From positions 1 to 42,504 of the forward strand of contig NZ_LCTF01000022.1 of assembly GCF_001663375.1 (NCBI RefSeq): a stretch of DNA of 42,504 nt, written 5' to 3'. The notes under the pieces are model-generated. The model was given only the letters and a program-made list of their open reading frames with translations, did not search any database and had not been told where the DNA came from. The translations under genes were made by a program, and so were the position numbers. The DNA is from Caldivirga sp. MU80 (GTDB lineage: Archaea > Thermoproteota > Thermoprotei > Thermoproteales > Thermocladiaceae). Shown in pieces: positions 1 to 6,383 of this stretch; position 1 is the first letter of the stretch; every line of letters begins with the position of its first letter.

Positions 1-2
1 AC

Positions 3-632
3 TGGTGGAAGCGTGAAACCAAAACCTACCAATCAATTAGGGATTGGCTCAAAAACCATGGTTTTGAGTCATGGAGGAGGTACCATGCATTCCACCTTCA
101 TGCTGTTTACAAGCAACACGAGAGGCTAAGGCACTATTACCGCACGGCAATTAGGTTCCTTGCGAGGGCAATGCATGAAATGGGTGTTGATGAGGTGTTC
201 ATCGGATACCCATACCTAGTTAGCCAGGATGATGGCAACGAGTATAATGCAAACATCTGGTGGTTCAGCAAAATCATTAATTGGCTTAAGGATGTGCTTG
301 AGGAGTATGGGATTAAACTCAACATAGTGAATGAGTATGGTACTAGCAAACAATGCTCAATATGCAGCATGAAGCACGAGAATGGTAGAGTGAAGAGAGG
401 ACTATACATATGCCCAGTAACGGGCATAAAGATTAACGCAGACTTAAACGCAGCGAGAAACATAGCAAAGAAGGCAGGCTACGAAGCACCAATACCAAAG
501 AAGATACTGAGCTACATAGTAACAACCAATGGTGTAAAACCATTAACCCCCAAAGAGGGGGTAACAACCAAGACCCCCACAGTGAAAAACCCACCCAAAA
601 GGGCGAGGAGGGGGTCATATGCCCTTCGATGA
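3..632 (+). CDS. tnpB: TnpB (IS200/IS605 OrfB) C-terminal part, cut by window edge
   Basis: The frame is open from the left edge of the window to a TGA at 630-632, so the start lies outside. The C-terminal half reads like TnpB, the RNA-guided nuclease of IS200/IS605-family elements. It has the GTSKQCSIC stretch that begins the zinc ribbon, then YICPVTGIKINADLNAARNI, which carries the last RuvC-like acidic residue followed by the NAARNI helix. The second half of the zinc ribbon has only one clear Cys (CPVTG rather than CxxC), a variant or degenerate finger. The last about 30 codons run through the element's structured right end (536-619), as is usual when tnpB and its guide RNA overlap. Whether the full gene is intact cannot be judged here. 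It is from a different subfamily than the TnpB at 39718-40977. Confidence 0.85.
   Translation, partial: WWKRETKTYQSIRDWLKNHGFESWRRYHAFHLHAVYKQHERLRHYYRTAIRFLARAMHEMGVDEVFIGYPYLVSQDDGNEYNANIWWFSKIINWLKDVLEEYGIKLNIVNEYGTSKQCSICSMKHENGRVKRGLYICPVTGIKINADLNAARNIAKKAGYEAPIPKKILSYIVTTNGVKPLTPKEGVTTKTPTVKNPPKRARRGSYALR
536..619 (+). repeat. Right end of tnpB element, repeat copy A
   Basis: This stretch overlaps the 3' end of tnpB. It shares an ordered set of motifs with the ends of the two small elements at 883-1046 and 5568-5726: a CCCC...GGGG hairpin followed by GTAAC, an AAGACCCC block, a CCC...AAAGGGCG hairpin, and a terminal G-rich run ending in GGGGTCA. The terminal TCA lies at 615-617 and host-like coding sequence follows. 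In IS200/IS605 elements the right end carries the cleavage hairpin and encodes the 3' part of the guide (omega/re) RNA, so this is the probable guide RNA scaffold of the neighbouring tnpB. The exact boundary (617 or 619) is set only by analogy with the other copies. Confidence 0.7.
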
Positions 633-1166
633 TTACGTTAATGAATGTGGTGTTTCAGGCCTATTAAACTCAATGGGTATTCCAGCGGTAACGGAGGAGT
701 ATACTGAGGATGGTGTCTTTAATTGGTATGCACTCTTCCGTGAACAATACGTAACAACTGGTATTTGGGATGCTCAAAGTATTGAGGATTGGTGCAGTGG
801 CTTCATAAACAAGGTAAGCCCCATGCTATTAAACATTAGGCATGTGAATCCAAGCTACTACAAGCCTAGGATTGTGATAATGGCAAACCTCGCCATTTAT
901 GGCGGGGTCATCCCACTACGTGAGAATTTGGCGTTAGGTTTATTAACCCCAGCGGAGCTAGAGTATTCAGTAGCCCCGATGAAAGCGGGGTAACCTCCAA
1001 GACCCCAAGAAACCCCCACCCCTAAAAGGGCGGGGAAGGGGTCAGAACTTGGATATACTGGGATGTTAATGATGGAAGTGGCGAACTATATAGGGCATTA
1101 ACACCAAATGGATTAGCCAACCCAATCATCTGCATAAGGGAGTATTGGCCTAGGGCACGTGGTTAG
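620..1166 (+). pseudogene. Interrupted C-terminal remnant of a glycoside-hydrolase-like gene
   Basis: Two pieces of one protein are visible. The first (620-882) contains GIPAVTEEYTEDGVFNWYAL and ends in PRIVIM. The second (1047-1166) begins TWIYWDVNDGSGELYR and ends at TAG 1164-1166. Removing 883-1046 puts both pieces in one frame with a natural junction (IVIM-TWIYWD). The upstream part of the gene is replaced by the tnpB element ending near 619. The text (GIPxVTEEY followed by a WIYWDxNDG segment and a final NPII) resembles the C-terminal barrel end of GH5-type and related clan-A glycosidases, but that is recognition from memory, not a search. The GH130 gene starts 67 bp downstream, so the locus may have handled oligosaccharides. 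An ATG at 619 opens a longer apparent ORF, but from codon 89 it reads into the element and is not a gene product. Confidence 0.65.
883..1046 (+). mobile_element. 164-bp non-coding element with IS200/IS605-type end, copy B
   Basis: This element has no tnpB. It starts with a GCC-ttta-GGC hairpin next to a conserved CCCACTACGTGAGA block, then TTTATTAACCCCAGC, then the same right-end motifs as the tnpB element (hairpin, AAGACCCC, second hairpin, GGGGTCAGA). Copy C at 5568-5726 matches it along its whole length in inverse orientation. Both copies are preceded by TAATG on their own strand, as expected for a target motif at the left end, and no target duplication is seen, as usual for this superfamily. 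It interrupts the glycoside-hydrolase-like gene. It is probably a MITE-like derivative mobilised in trans, or a solo guide-RNA-like unit. Confidence 0.75.
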
Positions 1167-1233
1167 GTTTATAAATTAATGTATTCAGGTGCAATGCTTA
1201 TAAACTAAATGCCGATGTAAATTTTGAAGTACC

Positions 1234-2283
1234 ATGAGTAATGTGGTTGATAGGCTGTATGGTAAGGTTAGGGAATTGCTTAATGGGGGTAGGGGTATTA
1301 GGCGTAATGTAATTGAGCATGCCTTTAAGAGGACCCTATTAATAACACCAGGCGATGTTAATATTGTTAATTACCCACGTAAACCTGTGGAGGTTTTTAA
1401 CCCCGCCGCCGTGCTTAAGGGTGATGAGTTACTAATATTCCCTAGGGTCATATTTGACTACCTAAACTACATCTCAAGTATAGGTTTGATTAGACTTAAG
1501 GTTAGTGACGTCGTTAATGGTGGTGTGGCTAGGCCTATTGAGGCTAAGGTGATAATGTGGCCTAGGGAGCTTTGGGAGTTTAGGGGTTGCGAAGACCCAA
1601 GGGTTATTAGGCACGGTAACCAATACTTAATGCTGTACACAGGTTGGGGGTACTACATGGCCAACAATGAGTTGAAGCCAAGGGCCCACCAAGCCTTCGC
1701 CGTACTTGATGAGGAGTTGAATACGGTTAGGAGGGGTTACTTCAGAATTAGAGCTAAGAACAATGACTTTTACACTCCCGATTGGTGGAAGGACTCAGCC
1801 TTCATTGAGGTTGAGGGGGATTCAGCGTCAATGTTAACTAGGCCTAACATTAATGGTATTGAAGTTGGCTGGTTCAGTGAGGCTGACCTAGGTGAGTTAA
1901 CTATTAGTGAGGACTCCATGAAGCCCATCCTGCCCTTCGAGGATTTTGAATTCAAGGTTGGCTGGTCAACCAACACCGTTAAGCTATCCCCCAATGAGTA
2001 CATTGTTGGTTGGCATGGTGTAGTTAAGGAGGATTACTCCTACAGGAATGGGTTAGCCATAGTTAACGGTGATGGTGACCTACTCGCCATAAGCAACTAC
2101 CTACTGGCGCCGAGTGGTATTGAGGAGGAGTATGGGGATAGGCCCAGGGTCATATTTGGCGATGGCCTGGTTAAGTGGGGTGAGTGGTTGATTTGGGTTG
2201 GCGGTGTGAGTGACTATGCAATTGGTGTATACGTCGCTAATGTGGATACCACCCTAGGCAAGTTAAGGTGGCTGAGGGGTTAA
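1234..2283 (+). CDS. GH130-type glycosidase / glycoside phosphorylase
   Basis: 349 residues. It contains GCEDPRV at residues 118-124, a hallmark of the GH130 five-bladed beta-propeller family, which phosphorolyses or hydrolyses beta-mannosides and related linkages. Other family-like segments are YLMLYTGW shortly after it, the KPILPFEDFEFKVGWSTNT region and a C-terminal GVYVANVD. No signal peptide, so it is cytoplasmic and would act on imported oligosaccharides. A TATA-like box (GCTTATAAAC, 1196-1205) lies about 33 nt before the ATG. The neighbours are the broken glycoside-hydrolase-like gene upstream and a solute-binding protein at 3118, which supports a sugar-use role. Substrate and phosphorylase versus hydrolase activity cannot be decided from sequence alone. 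Confidence 0.8.
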   Translation: MSNVVDRLYGKVRELLNGGRGIRRNVIEHAFKRTLLITPGDVNIVNYPRKPVEVFNPAAVLKGDELLIFPRVIFDYLNYISSIGLIRLKVSDVVNGGVARPIEAKVIMWPRELWEFRGCEDPRVIRHGNQYLMLYTGWGYYMANNELKPRAHQAFAVLDEELNTVRRGYFRIRAKNNDFYTPDWWKDSAFIEVEGDSASMLTRPNINGIEVGWFSEADLGELTISEDSMKPILPFEDFEFKVGWSTNTVKLSPNEYIVGWHGVVKEDYSYRNGLAIVNGDGDLLAISNYLLAPSGIEEEYGDRPRVIFGDGLVKWGEWLIWVGGVSDYAIGVYVANVDTTLGKLRWLRG

Positions 2284-2296
2284 GAAACAGTTAATC

Positions 2297-2974
2297 TTAG
2301 GGAGAGTCGTTGAGGTAGACCTTCACGATCTTCCTCACAGCGCTTCTTATGTGGTGATTCGCCGTTGCCTTACCCACACCCAGGGCTCTGGCCACGTCGC
2401 TTAGATTTGCAGTCTTCACTTCACTGAAGTAACCCAACCTGTAGGCCACCTTAAGCGCCTTAACCTCACTCTCCGTTAACACGCCTAGCGCATTACCCCC
2501 TCTGAACAATGGCTCCCTATGCCTAGCCACCTTAATAGGTTCACACTTAATAAGCTCAACACTGCCTCGCCTCTTCAGCTCACTGCAAACCCCCTCAGCA
2601 TCCTTCTCATCCAGGAAGTAGGCCCTAAACCACTTAAACCCACCCATAACCCTGGACTCGGCCAGTATACCATTATTGGAGGTTATGATGTACTTCAAGA
2701 CACCACCAATGGGTGCCAGGTAAATAACCTCGGCGTAGTTCCTTGAAACCCTATTAACGTGAAGTACCTTAAGCACGTTACCACCAGTCCTAAAGGAGCT
2801 TAGGAAGCCGCTGAGTGCAGTTGAGTGTGGGCTATGAATGCCGATAACCTCAAGACTAAGTTCACCGTGATTAACGAGGTGTGAGTATAAGCCATTAACA
2901 CAAACTCCATTGAACTCATGCGTTAGGGCGCTCCAATCACCAAGGTGCCTAACATTAATACTGAGGCCGAGCAC
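2297..2974 (-). CDS. Bat-type HTH transcriptional regulator
   Basis: 225 residues. The C-terminal segment LTESEVKALKVAYRLGYF followed by an HTH with LSDVARALGVGKATANHHIR is the bacterio-opsin-activator (Bat, HTH_10) DNA-binding domain. The N-terminal about 160 residues form the variable sensory part seen in this family, with no recognised ligand motif. The GTG start at 2974 is chosen because a TATA box (2997-3006) sits 27 nt upstream, giving a leaderless mRNA. It is divergent from the solute-binding protein gene at 3118 and convergent with the GH130 gene (13 bp apart). It is therefore a candidate local regulator of sugar uptake and degradation; this is an inference from position only. Confidence 0.8.
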   Translation of the reverse strand: MLGLSINVRHLGDWSALTHEFNGVCVNGLYSHLVNHGELSLEVIGIHSPHSTALSGFLSSFRTGGNVLKVLHVNRVSRNYAEVIYLAPIGGVLKYIITSNNGILAESRVMGGFKWFRAYFLDEKDAEGVCSELKRRGSVELIKCEPIKVARHREPLFRGGNALGVLTESEVKALKVAYRLGYFSEVKTANLSDVARALGVGKATANHHIRSAVRKIVKVYLNDSP

Positions 2975-2996
2975 GGGGTTAAGGTGTTTAGAGCAT

Positions 2997-3006
2997 CTAT
3001 ATTAAG
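2997..3006 (-). promoter_or_regulatory. TATA box of the Bat-type regulator
   Basis: On the minus strand the sequence reads CTTAATATAG. Its centre is 27 nt before the GTG at 2974, the distance expected between an archaeal TATA box and a transcription start. It therefore supports GTG as the first codon of a leaderless transcript. Confidence 0.6.
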
Positions 3007-3085
3007 TTTATTCCAACACCAGACCTCAACTACTTTTAAATCAGTGCATATTTTACATAGATGTATTGAACAGATATTATGAAAA

Positions 3086-3094
3086 GCTTAAATA
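3086..3094 (+). promoter_or_regulatory. TATA box deciding the start of the solute-binding protein
   Basis: GCTTAAATA is centred 28 nt before the ATG at 3118. An in-frame ATG at 3079 lies upstream of this box and would not be on the transcript, so 3118 is the better start. TTTTACAT (3051-3058) and ATGTAAAA (3096-3103) form an 8-bp inverted repeat spanning the promoter. Confidence 0.6.
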
Positions 3095-3117
3095 GATGTA
3101 AAAGTATAGAGATATAT

Positions 3118-5481
3118 ATGGAGGCGAGAACATACATACTCATATCAGTAATGGTAATCATGGTAATGGTGGCGGCGTACAGTATCAATGTGGTGTATGC
3201 TCAGCAGAAGCCTCAAATTATTCAAGCTATTCCGGGTACGTTGATTTATGTACCATCGGGCCCTAATTTTAACCCATACGCCCCAAGCAACATAGTTGGT
3301 TCAGTAGCCACATGGGTACCATTAGCCTTTTACAACCCATTCACTGGCCAATTCTACCCCGTTTTAGCTAAGAACTGGACTATTCAAATTTTGCCTAATG
3401 GTTCAGCCCTATTCACCATCTACCTTAGGAAAGGTTTGTATTGGTTTAATGGTTCTGCAGTGATACCCTTCACCGCCTGGGACGTCTACGCATACTTCTA
3501 CATTGGTATGAAGGCGTTCTGGTGGTATTCACCATGGATTAACAACTCCCTTACTGATGAGGATATTAGGGTGTTGAACAACTACACGATACAATTCCTA
3601 TTCCAGAAGTGGACTACCTTCATACCCTACTGGATGCTTCCAAGCTGGATAAGCACACCTTACGCCGTTTGGAAGCCCATTATTGATAAGCTCAGGACTA
3701 TGAACCTAACGCAAGCTGTTAAATACTCAACAAACATCACGGAGTTTGTGCCATCCTATTGGGCGTTAAGTCCATATTACTTAACGTACCTAAGCTCCAC
3801 TTACATCGACATAACCCTTGAACCAATGTATTACAATGGAGTGCCATTGTTGGCTAGGTGGGAGGAGATATTCCCATTCGCAAACTGGAATGACTACAAC
3901 CCAACCATAGTTAATTGGTACGTTGCAGGTAATACCCAGGCCATGAGCGCCTTCCTGGCTGGTAAGGCAACGTGGGGTGGTATTGGCTTATCTGAGCAGC
4001 AGGTTGGTGTGCTTAACAAGAGTGGCGTAGGTGTTTATCTATGGTTTGACTACAGTGCTTGGGGTATTACCATAACGCCATACACCTTCCCATTCAACAT
4101 CCCTGAGGTTAGGCAGGCTTTGTGTGATGTGATTAATAGGAGTGAGGTTGTTGCGGCATGGGGCCTAAACTACCCGATGTACGCCCCCGAACCAGCCCCA
4201 CCATACACATGGAGCACCTACCCACCCAGCGTTAGGCAGTTCCTGATACCATGTGAGTATAACCCAAGTTATGCAGCTCAAGTCCTTCAGAAGTATGGGC
4301 TTTATGAGAAAGGTGGGCAGTGGTACCTACCAAACGGCACACAATTAACGATAACGATACTTGGGCCAAGTGGTTGGACTGACTGGATGACTATGACCAG
4401 TGATGCCGCTGAGCAGTTATCAGCCTTTGGGATAAAGACACAGTTAATCGGGCAGGACGTTGGTATTTACTGGGGTACTACATTCCCCAAGGCTCAATTT
4501 GAGGCCGCAATAGCATGGTTAACCTTCGCTAAGGCATACTCCAGCGCCTGGTCATTCTTATCGTGGCCATTCTGGTCATTCCCAGAGTTCAACGTTTCAG
4601 TACCCTGGACATTCCAGTGGCCTAATGGTACATGCAGCCCGGTCTATATGCCAGTGATTCACACGCCTTATGGTCCAATGACAACGCCAAACGGTACGAT
4701 TGTCTGGTGCATTAACTCAACGTTAGGCTACATAAACTTCACCAATTGGGTCTGGGCATTTGACCTATCCTACCCAGGGACTCCTGACTATGATGAACTC
4801 CTTGATGTGATCTTCTCATGGTACCACTACTGGGTACCGGTAATACCGCTAGCAGCTAAGATTGAGCCGTTTGAATACCTTAAGAGTTTCATAGACCCAC
4901 TTTGGGTTTACCAACCATACATAGTTGATAACTACCCGTGGTTCACAGCCTTCACCGTACCATACTATTCAGCATGGGGTGCATCAACAGCCTTCGCATA
5001 CGTCTACGCCTGGCTAGGCGCAGTAGCACCACCCGGCGTAGTGCCGCCGGTTGCTCAAGCAATCGCCAATGGTAGTATTTGGACGAAGTATGAGTGGTAT
5101 GCTAAGTACCTTGGCATACCGACACCTGATCCCAAGCTCCAGGAGGTTGTGGCATCATACTTCCACATACCGTATACGCCAGTAACCACAACCACCACTA
5201 CGACCACTACTACAACAACCACTACCACAACGACGACTACTCCTGTTACCACCACTACATCAACCACTACTACCACCACGACTACTACTGCTGTTTCAAC
5301 GGTAACATCAACGGCAACAGTAACAAGCACAGCAACCACCACTGCAGTAACGACAACAACAGCAGTGAGTACGGTAACCGTGACAAAACCAGTAATATCA
5401 ACAGCACTAGTAATCGGAATAGTAGTCATAGTCATCGTAATAGCAGCAGTAGCCGCAGTAATAGCAATGAGAAGAAGATAA
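3118..5481 (+). CDS. Membrane-anchored ABC solute-binding protein, family 5
   Basis: 787 residues from ATG 3118. It starts with a hydrophobic signal/anchor segment ending near VVYAQQ, then a family 5 (DppA/OppA-like) solute-binding domain. It has the family-typical early segment PVLAKNWTIQILPNGSALF and later PFNIPEVRQALCDVINRSEV. Near the C-terminus is a Thr-rich linker, then KPVIST, a membrane helix and a final RRR, which tether it to the cell surface. In thermophilic archaea such proteins often bind oligosaccharides rather than peptides. It is rich in aromatic residues. No permease is adjacent; the nearest transport genes are 22 kb away, so its membrane partners are unknown. The GH130 gene and the Bat-type regulator next to it suggest a sugar ligand. 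Confidence 0.88.
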   Translation: MEARTYILISVMVIMVMVAAYSINVVYAQQKPQIIQAIPGTLIYVPSGPNFNPYAPSNIVGSVATWVPLAFYNPFTGQFYPVLAKNWTIQILPNGSALFTIYLRKGLYWFNGSAVIPFTAWDVYAYFYIGMKAFWWYSPWINNSLTDEDIRVLNNYTIQFLFQKWTTFIPYWMLPSWISTPYAVWKPIIDKLRTMNLTQAVKYSTNITEFVPSYWALSPYYLTYLSSTYIDITLEPMYYNGVPLLARWEEIFPFANWNDYNPTIVNWYVAGNTQAMSAFLAGKATWGGIGLSEQQVGVLNKSGVGVYLWFDYSAWGITITPYTFPFNIPEVRQALCDVINRSEVVAAWGLNYPMYAPEPAPPYTWSTYPPSVRQFLIPCEYNPSYAAQVLQKYGLYEKGGQWYLPNGTQLTITILGPSGWTDWMTMTSDAAEQLSAFGIKTQLIGQDVGIYWGTTFPKAQFEAAIAWLTFAKAYSSAWSFLSWPFWSFPEFNVSVPWTFQWPNGTCSPVYMPVIHTPYGPMTTPNGTIVWCINSTLGYINFTNWVWAFDLSYPGTPDYDELLDVIFSWYHYWVPVIPLAAKIEPFEYLKSFIDPLWVYQPYIVDNYPWFTAFTVPYYSAWGASTAFAYVYAWLGAVAPPGVVPPVAQAIANGSIWTKYEWYAKYLGIPTPDPKLQEVVASYFHIPYTPVTTTTTTTTTTTTTTTTTTTPVTTTTSTTTTTTTTTAVSTVTSTATVTSTATTTAVTTTTAVSTVTVTKPVISTALVIGIVVIVIVIAAVAAVIAMRRR
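5184..5376 (+). repeat. Threonine-codon low-complexity tract
   Basis: A run of ACN codons encodes the Thr-rich stalk between the ligand-binding domain and the membrane anchor of the solute-binding protein. It creates a long artificial open frame on the other strand. A similar but shorter tract is in the second solute-binding protein near 31505-31700. Confidence 0.85.
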
Positions 5482-5567
5482 ACACAAACCAAATCCCAAC
5501 CCTCCTTCAAAATCAAATTTCTCCTTTTTCCTAGTCTTTAAATGTTCATCTTAGGGATGATTAGTTC

Positions 5568-5726
5568 TGACCCCCTCCCCGCCCTTTAGGGCGGGGGTTC
5601 CTTGGGGTCTTGGAGGTTACCCCCTTTTATGGGGGCTACTGAATACCCTAACAGGGCTGGGGTTAATAAATCCACCGCCTGAGTCTCACGTAGTGGGGTG
5701 ACCCCGCCCTAAAGGGCAAGGTTTGT
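5568..5726 (-). mobile_element. Non-coding element with IS200/IS605-type end, copy C
   Basis: Read on the minus strand, this begins after TAATG with ACAAACC, a GCCctttaGGGC hairpin and CCCACTACGTGAGA. It continues through TTTATTAACCCCAGC and ends in GGGCGGGGAGGGGGTCA. It matches copy B (883-1046) throughout. It contains no protein gene. It lies between the solute-binding protein gene and the nucleotidyltransferase gene, ending only 17 bp before the latter's ATG, so it probably replaced or displaced that gene's promoter. The GA following the terminal TCA may also belong to the element. Confidence 0.75.
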
Positions 5727-5743
5727 CATTAGTTATCACCGTT

Positions 5744-6382
5744 ATGATGGTTGGAAAAGTTGAAAAATGCTTGTCTCGTTGGCTTGATGTGAGTAGGCCT
5801 AGTGTTAAGCCTTACGTGGCGGCCTTATCAATGGTTGCCAGGGTGTTTAGGGGGAGGGGTGTTGACTTTGTGCTTGTGGGTAGTTTAGTACTTCCCCTGG
5901 CTTATGGTATTGATTGGAATGTTCATGATGTTGATGTTTTCCTGCTTAACAAAAGTACGTTGACTGATGAGGAGTTTTTTGAGGAGGTTGCTAGGGAGAA
6001 TGATTGGGATGTTGGCTTAACGGCCTTCGGTGGTGTGTATTATGAGGTTGTGGTTGGTGGTGAGGTTGTTAGGGTTGATTTAATGGAGAACCTGCTGGAC
6101 GTATACATGCCCCAGGAGTTACTTAACGACACGGTTACCGTCAGGGTTGATGGGGAGGAGGTTAGGGCTATTAGGCTTGAGGGGCTCATAGTGTTGAAGG
6201 CTAGGGAGGCCACTGATGAGGCTGAGGAGTTCCTTGAGGAATTAGCCTCAGTCCTGGCCGACCCTAAGACTGGTGTTGAGTTGGATAAGGGTAGGGTGCG
6301 CAGGTACATTGAATCCTTCCCAGAGGATGAGAGGGGTGGGATAACCCACAGGATTGAGGTTTCCGGGATATACCTAGACTAG
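5744..6382 (+). CDS. Nucleotidyltransferase-fold protein
   Basis: 212 residues from the ATG at 5744 (an adjacent ATG at 5747 is equally possible; the upstream TTG extension starts inside the mobile element). The segment LVGSLVLPLAYG followed by HDVDVFLL gives the GS...DxD pattern of the polymerase-beta-like nucleotidyltransferase superfamily. A later VVRVDLME supplies a third candidate acidic residue. Such proteins in archaea are often toxin or antitoxin components or unassigned transferases. The region EGLIVLKAREATDEAEEFLEEL resembles the helical part found after the core in AbiEii-like proteins. No partner gene is next to it: thrS is convergent 1 bp downstream. The substrate is unknown. Confidence 0.7.
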   Translation: MMVGKVEKCLSRWLDVSRPSVKPYVAALSMVARVFRGRGVDFVLVGSLVLPLAYGIDWNVHDVDVFLLNKSTLTDEEFFEEVARENDWDVGLTAFGGVYYEVVVGGEVVRVDLMENLLDVYMPQELLNDTVTVRVDGEEVRAIRLEGLIVLKAREATDEAEEFLEELASVLADPKTGVELDKGRVRRYIESFPEDERGGITHRIEVSGIYLD

Positions 6383-6383
6383 T

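Noticed and set aside
619..993. A 124-codon open frame starting at ATG 619
   Set aside because: Its second part is the forward reading of the mobile element 883-1046; only codons up to 882 look like protein.
5055..5516. A 153-codon minus-strand frame rich in valine
   Set aside because: It is the complement of the Thr-codon stalk of the solute-binding protein.
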